Source of the DNA: Membranipora membranacea
Lineage: Eukaryota > Bryozoa > Gymnolaemata > Cheilostomatida > Membraniporidae
Reading direction: 5' to 3'
Assembly: GCA_914767715.1 (NCBI GenBank)
Contig: OU612072.1
Span: 14,818,001 to 14,882,000 of the forward strand
DNA length: 64,000 bases
Positions 23,778 through 34,933 of this stretch are shown piece after piece. Position numbers and translations under genes: made by a program. Under the pieces are notes generated by a model. That model was given only the letters and a program-made list of their open reading frames with translations, did no database searches and was not told the origin of the DNA. The first letter of the stretch is position 1. Every line of letters begins with the position of its first letter.

Positions 23778-24440
23778 ATGGCGAGGCTGGTATAATTCTT
23801 TGGATTGCTTGGATAACAGATCGGAGTGAGTGTACTGCAGTCACCCCCTCGACTCTCCAGCTGCAGGCTTCTATACTAAGCTAAACCTCAGACACCAGGC
23901 TGGCAGTCAGAGGTTACATATTCCGCCGGACAGTCATGCGTGTCTCAAGTAATTTTTCAAAAAATTAATGACGATATTATCAACAAAACAGATCTAAGGA
24001 ACTGTGAGAACTTCTATAAATGTAAGAGACATTCAATATTCCATTGCCCTTGTGCAGTGGGCGAGACCTTCAACCCTAATACTCTGAGGTGTGATGACTC
24101 CAAATCTGTGTGTGAGTGTGAACTTGAGGAAACAGAAATTTCTGGAGAAACTGAAACTGAAGTTCCCGTCGAACCAGCAACAACATTTTCAGTAGATATT
24201 ATCTCTTCTCTGAAGCCAGCACTTATGAGTCTTTCTTTGGCAAACCCAAATCAGAAACCAACAACGTAAGGTCTTCCTTCACACACCACTTACAACGGCA
24301 ACGTTATTGTAGTAGCTATTGTGGCACTAACGATGATGATTCTAACAACAGTTGTGATATGCATCTGGCTGTGGCAGCGCGGCATCTTACCTTGTAGAGA
24401 AAGTTCTACTCATGCATGCGAAATTCAACAATCTCTATAG
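23778..24440 (+). pseudogene. CBM14 membrane protein, paralogue A, block 1 (pseudogene)
   Basis: Reading in one frame from ATG at 23778 to TAG at 24438-24440 gives 663 bases, the same length as the intact B paralogue. The frame is broken by TAA at 23793, 23814, 23877 and 24267. It retains the chitin-binding type 2 (peritrophin-A, CBM14) cysteine pattern (LRNCENFYKC, CPCAVGETFNPNTLRC, SVC), an acidic Thr-rich stalk and a membrane segment followed by a WLWQRG-type basic boundary. The first two stops destroy the signal peptide and the last separates the domain from the membrane anchor. A shorter frame from 23940 would give a CBM14 domain without signal peptide or anchor. An upstream exon spliced to ACACCAGG at about 23893 could bypass the first three stops but not the fourth. 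Confidence 0.8.
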
Positions 24441-25515
24441 ATTAGGGAAATCTTATTAAACCACTAATGGAGCTCTCTGATGAACTCCACGATGATGGTC
24501 CACTCATAACTTTTGGGATATTTGGTTGCTCACCTTTCCATTTTTAAATCAACCCATCAATATTTCCTATTGAGGTCAACAAGCTATTTTTAATTTTCAG
24601 TAGTTGTAGTAATCTTTTTATATATATAAAACTACAGAGGAACACAAAAAGTCTCTGTTTGCAGGCAAAAATGATGATCCAGCCTGGCAAAATGAAACAT
24701 TGTTCCCATTTTAGCGACGAAATGAATTTCTAATTTTAGATTATCTGGATGAATAAAATAATATGATAAGTTATCCCGTGAAGTTTAAAAGACAGATGCC
24801 CTCAACTTGGGGAGACTTTGTTTGATGTTTACTTTCTTGGTTAACTAAGTTGAGCACTACGAGTCATATGACATGTCATGACCTAACGTTATTAGAGTCA
24901 TTTAGAACTACATCTTTTACACCGATCACATCACAATCACAAAGAATTTGGTGTGACGACCCATGTTAAATTTCATTATTTAGGGGTGGGTACATGCACA
25001 GTGAATTAAATGCACTAGCATTGCAATGATTAACATATATAACTTTTTCTTTTTTATTATTTTAAGTCTTGCTTCAGCTTCAGCTAGTGCTCCAACTTTT
25101 GTCCAAAATTTTCTGCCACTTACTCTTGAAGGGGACTTTTTTGAATTATGTCGAGCGTATTCTTAAAACTAATTTTTTTGATTTTCCTGATGTTAGGGCT
25201 GCGCCAATACAAAACCTTATTCTGCTCATACTGTGCAAGTCACTTAAAACTCATTAATCAATGCTTATAAACTGTTGGACCTTAACTTCTATATCCAAGA
25301 ATAAGTCTCGATTCGATTTCGTTTCAAAATGTGATGCCAAAGGGAGAAATTATCTATTGCAATGCTCAGGCCTATTTGGGGGGGGGGGGGGAAACATCAC
25401 ATTTAATTCACTGTGTGTTAGGTACTGCTACTTAATTCCTATTCTAACATCAGAGATAGGCATGTTAATAGATTTATCTTGATGACAGTGTGGTGATACG
25501 ATTCTTCAGTCAGAC
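24441..25515. other. Region downstream of paralogue A, block 1
   Basis: Noncoding, AT-rich. The first ~500 bases are paralogous to the B-gene downstream region. About 24930-25770 has no counterpart downstream of B and includes the SINE, suggesting an insertion into unit A. A 14-base G run lies at 25378-25391 (15 in block 2). Confidence 0.45.
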
Positions 25516-25760
25516 AGGATGGCGTAGTGGTTCGGATTTAAGCTAGGCCGTCAAAGGTTGTTGGTTAGAATCCCGGTCACTACCAATGCTGCTAATGGAG
25601 GTGAGCTCTCCATACATTAGTCTAGCTTTCCCACTCCTACCTTGTACAGGTGTTTGTGTTTCATGTGTTTCATGTATATATGTTTCTATCTAATATGTTA
25701 CATGTCCTGTTATGACAGCTGGATGTTGCTAATAAAAAGTGCTTTACATTTATATTTTTT
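25516..25760 (+). mobile_element. tRNA-derived SINE, block 1
   Basis: GGATGGCGTAGTGG at about 25517-25530 matches a tRNA A box. GGTTAGAATCC at 25563-25573 matches the B box (consensus GGTTCGAATCC), about 33 bases apart as in tRNA-headed SINEs. A unique body follows, ending in AATAAAAAGTGCTTTACATTTAT and a T-rich tract. The ends are approximate. The block 2 copy is at about 59686-59935. Confidence 0.7.
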
Positions 25761-26937
25761 TACATGTAACGCATAGAACATAGTTTGTTGAAGGAGTCTT
25801 GATCTGCAAACTTCAATCAAATATATGTTATTTTTTCTTTCATAATTATTGATCATGAAGGCTTTTTAAACTGAGAAGGGAAATAATTCTGGTTCTTTTT
25901 TTAACCTTGAAATGGCGCTTATAAACTTTACTATACTCGAGCTAATATATACTCCTTAAAGTTGTGTCCACATAACATAGAACGGACAACTCTGATAATA
26001 AAACAAAAACCCAATATTAATTCACTGGCAAAATACTTTAGACATTGCCACCTGTATTTTGTGCTCTGGAGAAACAAAAATATAGATTATCTCTTGAGCA
26101 GACAATATTATCCAAGCTTTGAATACTATTTCCATTCGTAGTCTTTGGCCTATAATTGTAAGACTTTTCTTTTTATAAATTTGAAAGTTGTCCGCTATGT
26201 TTTGTGATGCATCTTGTCTCAGGTCTCAGATTGCCCAAAATTTTAAGCATCAACCAAAGACCACATTGAGAATTATGAGATCCACAAGGCCACTGGGCTT
26301 TAAGACCCAGATGGCAATAACATGCTTGTTGATGTGATTATACTTTGAAAGATCATACTTAGTTTTGAAGAATCCATGTCTGGATGACATAGTGTGAAAG
26401 TACAACATTGATGTCAGCCACATCCTGACCCCACATTGATTGCATTGATTCGCAGTCAGCATATGTACTTACATATATTACTTTCAACTTTATAACTAAA
26501 CCTGCATACAGGGAAAACAAGCATAACATATGGTAAGAATAACAGCAATTATCTACACCCCATACAGGCAAGTAATTGGATGTGCCTCAGCATTGCCCCG
26601 TTTTACTGGTAGACTTGTCAAACGATCATAGGCGGAGCAACACTTACAGTAGTCAGCTTCAATTTCTTTTGGTAATTTAAGTTGAAACAGACAGTCTGTA
26701 GAAAAAATATAAACCTACGCTCTCGAATCCAAAAGAGTAGCTTACCTTGACAAGCCTGCCATGACAAGCTTGTCAACACAGGCTAACATCAAAGATAAGA
26801 GACAGCTTATAATGTCAGACTGGCAGCATACAACAAAATATCCCTCGTCACTGTAAGCTGATGGTGGCACATATATCATGAGTTAACTGAGGGTGGTATT
26901 CACACAGACACTTGACTTACTCGGATGCAGTTCTAAG

Positions 26938-27600
26938 ATGGTTAGGCTGGTGTCATTCTTCGGATTGCTTGGATTACAGATTGGAGTGAGTGTACTGCAG
27001 TCACCCCCTCGACTATCCAGCTGCAGACTCATATACAAAGCTAAACCGCGGTCAGCTACCAGGTCAGAAGTGTTCACATTGCCTGCGGGACATTCATGTG
27101 TGTCTCGAGTAATTCTACAAAACACTGATAACACTATGATAGACATCACTGATCCCAGAAACTGTGAGAACTTCTATATTTGCCATCGACTGAAATGCTT
27201 CCAGTGCCCTTGTGCAGAGGGTGAGACATTCAACCCCGATACTTTGAGGTGTGATGACTCCAAATCAGTGTGCAGCTACAATCCTGAAGAACCTGAATTT
27301 TCCGCTGACACTGAAGATCCCATCGAAACTACAACAACATTTTCGGTGGATATTTTCATATACACTGTCACATCTGCGAAGCCAGATGTTCGAGTTATTT
27401 TTCCTGAAATTTTGACTACACAAGGTCCTTCTTCACATAAGAGTTACAACGCCACCGCTGTTTTAGTATTGATTGTGGAATTAACAATGATGATTCTTAC
27501 AGCAGTGTTAATAGGCATCTGGCTGTGGCATCGTGGCATCTTATCTTGTAGAAAAAGTTCTACTGATTCATGTGAAATTCAACAAATCTGCATAAAGTAA
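26938..27600 (+). CDS. Type I membrane protein with one CBM14 (chitin-binding type 2) domain, paralogue B, block 1
   Basis: An uninterrupted 220-residue frame. Residues 1-21 (MVRLVSFFGLLGLQIGVSVLQ) form a signal peptide. Residues 54-112 carry the peritrophin-A/CBM14 cysteine pattern: Cys54, Cys76 and Cys82 in DPRNCENFYIC, then the HRLKCFQCPC segment, GETFNPDTLRC (Cys105) and Cys112. An acidic Thr-rich stalk follows, then one membrane helix at about 173-197 and a short basic, Cys-containing tail. By family, CBM14 domains bind chitin or related polysaccharides, so the ectodomain probably faces the extracellular space or lumen. Met at 26938 is preferred to Met at 26893 because the signal peptide starts there. 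AATAAA at 27697 may be its poly(A) signal. A single-exon gene is unusual here; an unseen 5' exon is possible. Confidence 0.75.
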   Translation: MVRLVSFFGLLGLQIGVSVLQSPPRLSSCRLIYKAKPRSATRSEVFTLPAGHSCVSRVILQNTDNTMIDITDPRNCENFYICHRLKCFQCPCAEGETFNPDTLRCDDSKSVCSYNPEEPEFSADTEDPIETTTTFSVDIFIYTVTSAKPDVRVIFPEILTTQGPSSHKSYNATAVLVLIVELTMMILTAVLIGIWLWHRGILSCRKSSTDSCEIQQICIK

Positions 27601-27696
27601 GGCAGAGGGGAAGCCTACTAGACCACCAACACAGTTCTGAGATGAATTCTCCCAATAATGGCCTTCGCATAACTCCTGGGCTATTTGGTCACTCAC

Positions 27697-27702
27697 AATA
27701 AA
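27697..27702 (+). terminator. Candidate polyadenylation signal, paralogue B, block 1
   Basis: AATAAA about 100 bases after the stop codon; the same signal is present in the block 2 copy near 61884. Confidence 0.45.
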
Positions 27703-28188
27703 ACATTCACATTGATCCATCAATGTTTCTCTTAGAGGTCAACAAGCTATTTTTAATTTACTTTTAGTATAATTTTTTAGAAAACCTCAAAAGTCAATTT
27801 AATAAATAAATTAAACATATATCCTGTGAAGTTTAAAAGACGGATGCCAACAATTTGATTAGACCTTGTGTATTCTATTGTTTTCTTGGTAAACTAAGTT
27901 GACTACAGGTCACATGACATGTCGTGACACAACATCAATATAGTACTTTCAAACTACATCTGGTGTGATACTATTCGTTATGCTACACATAGAACGTAGT
28001 TTGTTGAAAGAGTATCAATCAAATCTGCAAACTTATGATCAAATATGTGTTATTTTTATGTCATAATTATTGATGTTGGAAGCCTTCTAAACTGAGGAGA
28101 GGGGGGATTACTTTTGCCTTTTCACATAGGCTTGATTGGCGAGATCCTCAAAATTGTGTCCACATAACTTTGAACGGACAACTCTGAC

Positions 28189-28315
<127 letters not shown>

Positions 28316-28536
28316 ACAATAAATCCGACATTAATACACAATGCTTTGAGACATAGTTTATAGATCACCTCTTAGAGGAGAAACTAAAGCAAACGAAACT
28401 TGAATTTTATTTAACTCGTAGTCTGGGGTCTATTTTTGTAAGCTTATGATTTAATCTTTGAAATTAGATGCGGTTAGCTATGAATGATGATGTTTAATAG
28501 TCCGGGGACAACTGCTAGGGTTTGAAATATAACATA

Positions 28537-29080
28537 TAGTTAAAGTTCATGGATTTAATTGCCAATCACATCATGCTCTGGTAATGTGGTACAAATCTAG
28601 AGCAAGTTTGTGTTTTGTGGCGGTGTGATGTTGTGTGATACACAGCTTTGTAGGTATTCCTCACATCAATAGAAGGGACAAAATTGTTCTAATAAAAATA
28701 TGGTTTCCAATCAGCAGGATAATACGAGGGCTTCAGCCTGGAGAGGGTCGTGCTGGTGGCAAAGCCAACCTAGCAGAGCGGTTATACTGAGGGTCGTACT
28801 GGTGGCAGAGCCAACCTAGCAGAGCTGGTGTCTAGAGAGTAGCTTACAAGCGGAGCTTGTAGCGGGTGCATTTACATCTGATAGAATGCGGAGCGGGACG
28901 TACCCTGAACTTGCCCTCTGAGCAGATTAAGCGGGACGCACCCGGAACCTTATCTGTGTAGCCTTAGCTATATGAGGTGTATTGATAATAATAATCCTGT
29001 TTATTAGAGGAACTCAGACGAAAAAAAATTAAACTTATCTGTACTGTATCTTTAGAAACTGGATTTTATCTTAGGATGTG
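28537..29080. other. Unique segment right of block 1 with a short GC-rich tandem repeat
   Basis: At about 28745-28783 and 28791-28829 a 39-base unit (GAGGGTCGTRCTGGTGGCA followed by AGCCAACCTAGCAGAGC) is repeated. Two related GCGGGACG-containing segments follow at 28890-28940. It is more GC-rich than its surroundings and may be the edge of an unidentified mobile element. Confidence 0.5.
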
Positions 29081-29268
29081 TTTTTTTATGATGGTAAAAA
29101 TTCTCTAATAAACTACCTCTGCTTAGCCATTGAAAAAGAAAAAAAATTGTGGCTGCTGAAAAAAAAAGACTTGAAAAAAGAACAGAGGTCTTCGGTGACT
29201 TGCTTAAGGCATGAGTTGTACTGTTTACTCAACTACTGTCACCAGGACAGGCTACTCCTCTATCAACC

Positions 29269-30266
29269 TCACCTGCCCTTACTTTTTAAGTTACTTTCTT
29301 GGACTATTCTCTCGTTGTAGAAGAAGTCACTAAATGCTTTTATTTTCCTTTCTATTTCAATTATCTTATTTTCCCTATCCGCTTTCTCAGAAACTCTTTC
29401 ATGCCTGCCGTTCCATATCTTCCTATTGCACTCTGCCACATATTCAAACACATTCATATTGATGGTGTTTCCCTGGTCATTAGGGGTCAAACCTAAACAG
29501 AAAAGGATTTGTTTGTTGTTTTTATCCGTATTAATGTGTGTTCCCAGCTTTTTAACAGATTCTATCATTATATTTCTTGTCTCCTGAAGGGACCTGCATG
29601 ATGCAAATACATGTTCTAATGTCTCTGTTTCTGGTTTTATGCAAAAAGTTACAAGTTGTTTTCACACCTTGTATTTTCCATTTTAAAAGGGTGGCTCCAT
29701 TTACTACGCCATTCATGGCTGTCTTCCACATAAAGCTGGAATTTTGTGATGACACTTTATAATTGTTCCCTATTTTAATTAATCGGGTTTTCTCAATTTC
29801 ACTTAACTCTTGGTTTGTTTGAATTTTAATGGGTAAGAGATCCCCCTCTTCTATGAGAAATTGATAAAGTTGATTGGTTGACACAAGGCTTATTTTAAGA
29901 TTTTTCGTCTATTTTATCTAGTACAGTTTGTGATTTTTTATATTGGCCCAGAAGTTTGAAGCAGTGTGCACTGTTTTTAGTATATGTATGTGGAAACAGA
30001 TTTCTTGTCCAGAAAGAGAAAAAATACAAAAAAAGATCAAGTCTTTGGTGTTCGAAGGACTCTTGTACAGGTAGGCATAGGTTATCCTGCAGGTATTGCC
30101 TCACAGTAGGATTTCAGTTCATATAAGCCCATGCCTCCTTTTTCTTTTGCCAGCTCTATGAATTGTCTTTTAATTAATTCTGTTTTCCCTTCTCCGTAGA
30201 TAAGGGAAAAGGCAAGCTTTTTCATGAGAGCTGTGTGTATTGCACTGGGTAAAAAGGTGTGTGCCA
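29269..30266 (-). pseudogene. Tx1/L1-like ORF2 C-terminal region, frameshifted
   Basis: Minus-strand frames at 30303-30082, 30104-29895, 29884-29552 and 29568-29269 are consecutive pieces of one protein. They begin with LAHTFLPSAIHTALMKKLAF and KEKGGMGL, typical of the segment after the LINE-1 reverse transcriptase (compare the 'EEGGLGLP' block of that family). They end with a C-terminal region that includes an NFLHKTRNRDI-type segment. Three frame changes are needed, so the reading is broken. The sequence follows directly in sense from the fragment ending near 33110, on the other side of the inserted LINE. Confidence 0.7.
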
Positions 30267-32960
30267 GTGAAAGACACTGCTCCTGAACATTTACGATCTT
30301 CAAAGAGAGGTAGACGAGGCGGGTTGCGTGTGAACCATAGTAATAAAAATGGCAAAGTACCGCTGCCTGCTGTTGTACTCACCAATGCACAATCGATTCG
30401 GAATAAGCTTGATGAACTGCACTCTCTCTTGAACACTAAGCGCCTAAAAAATCAATCTCAGCTTATCTGCATCACAGAATCCTGGCTCAGCCCTGCTATA
30501 TCAACCTCTCATACTGAACTCGATGGATATGAACAATTTAGAAATGATAGACAACCTGACACTAGCGGTAAATCATGTGGAGGAGGTATTCTCGTCTACA
30601 TCGACAGCAAATGGTCAACAAACAATAGCGTAATCTTCAATCATAATGACAACCACTGTGAAATCCTTACCATCAAATCCCGGCCACATTGGCTACCTCG
30701 TGAATTTTCTTCCATAATCTCTGTTTCATGCTACACTCCGTTTACCGGTAATTCCAGACTCAAACATAATGCTACTTCCACTGCTAAAACAATCTCTACA
30801 CACGTTAAGGAACTGGAGAAAAATCACCCTGATTCTTGTATTATGGTAATGGGCGATTTCAACCAGCTTCCTTTCAGACTTGATGGATACTACCAGGTAG
30901 TTAAAACACTGACAAGAAACAATAGAATCCTAGACAAATGTTACATCAGACTCAAAGACGCCTTCAGCCATTGCCACCAACTTGCAAACCTCGGAGGATC
31001 TGACCATTACATAACTCATCTCATCCCAACCTACACACCTCTCTCCAAATATAAACCTACCAGAGTAACCCGTCGTATGTTTACAAACGAAAACTGTGAC
31101 AACTTGAAAGCAGCTTTGGATATTACGCTCTGGGATAATTTACTTTCTGATGAGGATGATATCCACACCCAGACTGAAGTTATCTCAGACTATATCAATT
31201 TCTGTACAGACACCTGCATACCCACTAAAAGTTTCAGGATGTGTACCAACCAAAAACCGTGGATGAACAAGTATATATCAGAGATGTTGGAACAAAAACA
31301 AACTGCTCATGAAACTGGCAATCGTAAACTGTATAACAAACTTAAGTGTGATATAACCAAGGCAATAATTATCGCTAAGAAAAGCTACTCTACCAAAATT
31401 CAACAACAACCTGCAAAAGCATGGACAGATATCAAGAAAATTAGTGGGCTACCTACTAGCACCAACACAACTCCTAAGCAGAACCTATTTGCCCCAGATG
31501 ACCTGAATACCTTCTTCACCAGATATGAGAAACCTATACCCGTGCCGCCTGTGATAAACAATTCTAACACTACAGCACCACCACTAGAAATAAAAGAAGA
31601 TATAGTCCTCAAACAGCTCAGTGAACTTAACCCTAGGAAAGGCCCCGGACCAGATGGCCTTATTCCCAAAGTTTTAAAGCTATGCTCCAACCAGCTGGCG
31701 CCTATCATCACTAGACTGTTCAGCTCCTCTATCAACTCTAAAACTACACCTGCTTCATGGAAATCGGCTATAATAAAACCTCTACCAAAAGTCAAAGACC
31801 CTGCTCAACTTAAACAATATCGACCAATAGCGCTAACTAGCTGTCTCTGCAAGATGATGGAGCGGCTTGTAAAACATTATATTATGGCTCATACTCCTAT
31901 GGATAGATACCAGTTCGCATATCAAGCTAATCGGTCTACACAAGATGCCCTGCTCTGTCTAACTTCGACCGTCACCAGCTTTATTGACCAGAAGGCTTCA
32001 CACTATGCTAGATGTCTCTTCTTAGACTTTTCATCGGCCTTTAACACTATACATGTTCCTGATCTTATCTCGCAGCTTACTCATCTTGACTCCAATGTCA
32101 CTGAGTGGATCTACAGCTTCTTATCTAACAGAGTGCAAAGAACTGTTGTTGATGGTGAAACTTCAAATGCTATTATAACGAACACTGGCACCGCCCAGGG
32201 CTGCTGTCTGTCTCCCTTTTTGTTCTCCATATATACAAACCGGATTACCTCAAACCTGAGTAATGTTACAATAATTAAGTATGCAGATGACACTTGCATC
32301 ATATGCTGCATAGCTAATCAATCAGATCTCAACTCCTATTTTGATGAAATCCATAGAATTGCTAAACAATGTGCTGATTTAAATATTTTATTAAACCCTA
32401 CTAAGGCCCAGGAAATGATGCTATCCACCCAATATGTTAAACCTTCTACCCCTACACTTGTTTTAAATGATACTGCTATTGCTTTTAGTGATAAAGTTAA
32501 ATATCTTGGTGTATTAGTTGACGGTAAGCTGCGTTTTAATGATCATGTGCATGGTATAGTTTCAACCGCCTCTCAAAGGATGTATGTAGTCAGGAATTTT
32601 GTATTTTTAAGCTCTAAATCACTATCAATTGTGCTTTTTAAAAGTTTTATTGTATCACGAATCTCCTATTGCCTACCCATTATTTTTAAAAGCTTGCATG
32701 CTGCTGACAAGCAACGCCTGTGTAAAATTTTCAAGGACGCTATTAAGTTAGGCATTGAACATCCCGATATTTATACCATGATGGACAATCAGACACGAAC
32801 ACTGGCCTTACGCTATATTCACGATGAGGATCATTTCATCAATGATTTGTTGAGTAAATGTCCATCCGGCAGATACCGTACAGTAAAACATAGAAGCTCA
32901 CTGGGGAGAGACTGTTTTCTGCGTCATATCACTCTTATTTTAAACGAAATACTTTTTTAG
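30240..32960 (+). CDS. LINE polyprotein: endonuclease and reverse transcriptase
   Basis: An open frame of 906 codons without interruption. The first ~9 codons derive from flanking sequence. Domain order: a basic RRGG-type linker; an apurinic-like endonuclease (EEP fold) with NAQSIRNKLDEL, ITESWL (catalytic Glu), GDFNQLP (about residue 206) and GSDHYI (the His motif); then a reverse transcriptase with NPRKGPGPDGL, YRPIAL, LDFSSAFNTI, GTAQGCCLSPFLFSIYTN and KYADDT (catalytic Asp pair, about residue 682), then YLGVLVD. This order and the CLSPFLF..YTN wording match CR1/Rex/L2-group LINEs. It nicks target DNA and copies its RNA there. The intact frame suggests a recent insertion, but the truncated N terminus and lost 5' UTR make independent mobility unlikely. 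Confidence 0.9.
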   Translation: MHWVKRCVPVKDTAPEHLRSSKRGRRGGLRVNHSNKNGKVPLPAVVLTNAQSIRNKLDELHSLLNTKRLKNQSQLICITESWLSPAISTSHTELDGYEQFRNDRQPDTSGKSCGGGILVYIDSKWSTNNSVIFNHNDNHCEILTIKSRPHWLPREFSSIISVSCYTPFTGNSRLKHNATSTAKTISTHVKELEKNHPDSCIMVMGDFNQLPFRLDGYYQVVKTLTRNNRILDKCYIRLKDAFSHCHQLANLGGSDHYITHLIPTYTPLSKYKPTRVTRRMFTNENCDNLKAALDITLWDNLLSDEDDIHTQTEVISDYINFCTDTCIPTKSFRMCTNQKPWMNKYISEMLEQKQTAHETGNRKLYNKLKCDITKAIIIAKKSYSTKIQQQPAKAWTDIKKISGLPTSTNTTPKQNLFAPDDLNTFFTRYEKPIPVPPVINNSNTTAPPLEIKEDIVLKQLSELNPRKGPGPDGLIPKVLKLCSNQLAPIITRLFSSSINSKTTPASWKSAIIKPLPKVKDPAQLKQYRPIALTSCLCKMMERLVKHYIMAHTPMDRYQFAYQANRSTQDALLCLTSTVTSFIDQKASHYARCLFLDFSSAFNTIHVPDLISQLTHLDSNVTEWIYSFLSNRVQRTVVDGETSNAIITNTGTAQGCCLSPFLFSIYTNRITSNLSNVTIIKYADDTCIICCIANQSDLNSYFDEIHRIAKQCADLNILLNPTKAQEMMLSTQYVKPSTPTLVLNDTAIAFSDKVKYLGVLVDGKLRFNDHVHGIVSTASQRMYVVRNFVFLSSKSLSIVLFKSFIVSRISYCLPIIFKSLHAADKQRLCKIFKDAIKLGIEHPDIYTMMDNQTRTLALRYIHDEDHFINDLLSKCPSGRYRTVKHRSSLGRDCFLRHITLILNEILF

Positions 32961-33107
32961 ACAGAGATTTGATTTTTTATTCCAAGTGTCTTCGCTTTTT
33001 CTTGCTGATTCAAAGTGCCAGCAATTACACTGTATTTCGCGACTCATTTTTTCTTTTAATAATGCTGTCAGTGATAGTAATAAAATCCATCCATCCATCC
33101 ATCTATG
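30266..33107 (+). mobile_element. CR1/Rex-like LINE inserted into the Tx1 element
   Basis: A plus-strand non-LTR element from about 30266, where the Tx1-derived reading on the other strand stops, to the CATC tetramer tail at about 33089-33107. It is slightly 5' truncated, starting inside the N-terminal part of its open frame. The 3' UTR of about 130 bases ends AATAAAATCCATCCATCC. No clear target-site duplication could be read. Confidence 0.85.
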
Positions 33108-33109
33108 TA

Positions 33110-33728
33110 AAATATTATTGGGTACAATATTGTATTAACTATTATGACTTTCCCTTTGATGGTACAGGGAATAGTCTGAAAGAAGTTTATTATACTTTTT
33201 AACTTGCGGATGCATTCTAACATATTTATTCTTTCCATTTCTTGGCCGTCGGTATCTTTAAAAATGATTCCACACACATTTATCTCATCGACAGCGTACT
33301 CGTTGGTTAGTTCCGCTGTACCCAAAGCCAAAAGCTGAGTTTTTGCTCTATTTAACTCGCTTCCTGTAACCTGCCGGATGTGATCAAAATATCGCTGGTA
33401 TATTTGGTGCGTAAACACAGATAACTCTGATTTGTTTGTCGTCAAAAGAAAAGTCTACGTAGCAGATTCGGCCGTCATTATTGAAAAAAAAATTGTCTAT
33501 GACGCCTGAAAAATTTGGTTTAAAAAGTATCGCCACCCCGGCAGAACGTGAAGTGAGAAAGTTAAAGAAAGATTTACCTTTCCATTCTCTATAGGTTTCT
33601 AAATGAGTCTCTTGAATTAAAAAGATATCAGAGTTAGGTTTTTCGAGAATAGAAATTACTTTTTGTCTTTTTTTAAATTCTGCTATGCCTCGGACGTTTA
33701 AAGAGGATACTCTAAGTACCTCGGCCAT
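33110..33728 (-). pseudogene. Tx1/L1-like ORF2 N-terminal part with large internal deletion
   Basis: The minus-strand frame from Met at 33728 encodes MAEVLRVSSLNVRGI and IFLIQETHL, the first two motifs of the L1-type endonuclease, and continues to VICVYAPN. Within a few codons the sequence changes frame and becomes GSELNRAKTQLL and KSIINFFQTIPCTIKGKV, which belongs to the reverse transcriptase after the catalytic core. Several hundred codons have been lost at about 33400-33430. The 3' end runs into the tail of the plus-strand LINE at about 33110. Confidence 0.75.
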
Positions 33729-33861
33729 AGATGGATTGAAGAAGGAGTTGTTTAGTTTATGAAAGCTTTAAAGAAGGATGAGGAGAAAACTCCAGAAGAA
33801 AAGGGAGCTCTGAGGGGTTTTTTAAGTGGAGGGTGGACTGGGAAAAAAAAAATTCAGTCAC

Positions 33862-34933
33862 CTGTCGCCACGTTCGGCTTTTTCTTTAGTTCCGTGACCC
33901 CCTTTTCCCCCTCCCCATCCAGAACAGAGGATGTCCTTTTGGCATTGTTGTTAGTGATGTTATCGCTATCTATGTCAATCTGCAAAGAATTATTTTCGAA
34001 AGACTCATCAGAAGAGAGGGCAACTTCCTCTGTCCCTGCTGCCTAGGTGGACTCAATCGACTGGGACTGGGAGATGGAGGTGGCGGCTGCCGGGCTCGCC
34101 CATACATTGGGTTCGGGTAGTGAATCTGGTCTCGACTCCGCTGGTTGTGGGTTAGGACTAGAGTTAGCTTTAGATTTGGAGTTAGGGTTAGAATCGAAAT
34201 AGTTCCTGTTTAAAGGTGTCATATGGCCTATGGCCGGAAGCTTTTGTTTACTTGATTCTTTTTTGGTCCATGATTTGTTTAAAGCAACTGTACTGTCTTT
34301 GTCCAAAAGATCACAAAGGTCATAGCTATGACTCTTTTGTTTGCGAATACTACACACCTTTACTCTATCGCACTCCTCGTTAGTGTGGCCAGTTAGATGG
34401 CAAATGGTACAATAATGAAAGGGACAGTCCCTAGCGATATGGGCTGTGGATTGGCACTTGAAGCAAGTTCTGACCTGGTCTTGATACGCGATCCTGAACC
34501 CTGATTTGTCAAACCTGACCGACCCTGGAATGATCAACCCCTTCTTGGGCTCTATGACAAGCTGTCTCACACCATTCTCAATGGTTGGGAACTCTTTGAA
34601 CCTCATCCGTCTACCCTTTAAAACTTTGCCGTAGGTGGACATAGCTGCCCACATACCTCATCAGGGACCAAAGAGTGACCCACCCCAAACTGAGGGGAAA
34701 TGGTTAGAAGCAGCTCCTTCTTGAGCTCTGAACGTATATTCAACTCAACAGGAGCACTTGCAAGGAATTCCGACAAACTGGTCTGATCAATAAAACTGAC
34801 TTCAATGCCATCCCCAATGGGAACGGCAGACTTAACTTTGGAGAGAGACGTGTACTTTTTTAGATCAGCAAAAAAAGTGCTACCAAATCAGTAGACTTGC
34901 AGCTCTTTTGGATGACAGCAGAAAGAATCATGA
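33862..34933 (-). pseudogene. Tx1/L1-like ORF1 (zinc-knuckle nucleic acid-binding protein)
   Basis: On the minus strand, from about 34933 an N-terminal portion (containing KSCKSTDLVALFF) reads to about 34670. After a frame change the main frame 34654-34043 follows. It has two CCHC zinc knuckles, CFKCQSTAHIARDC and CTICHLTGHTNEEC, as in the ORF1/gag-like protein of Tx1-clade LINEs, which coats the retrotransposon RNA. A TAG at about 34043 interrupts an acidic C-terminal tail that otherwise stays open to about 33862. Confidence 0.7.

Noticed and set aside
26883-27149. Minus-strand open frame over the CBM14 gene (and 61069-61557 in block 2)
   Set aside because: It is the antisense shadow of the CBM14 frame; the sense strand has the conserved cysteine pattern, signal peptide and membrane segment.
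31400-31795. 131-codon minus-strand frame
   Set aside because: Antisense to the reverse transcriptase part of the LINE polyprotein.
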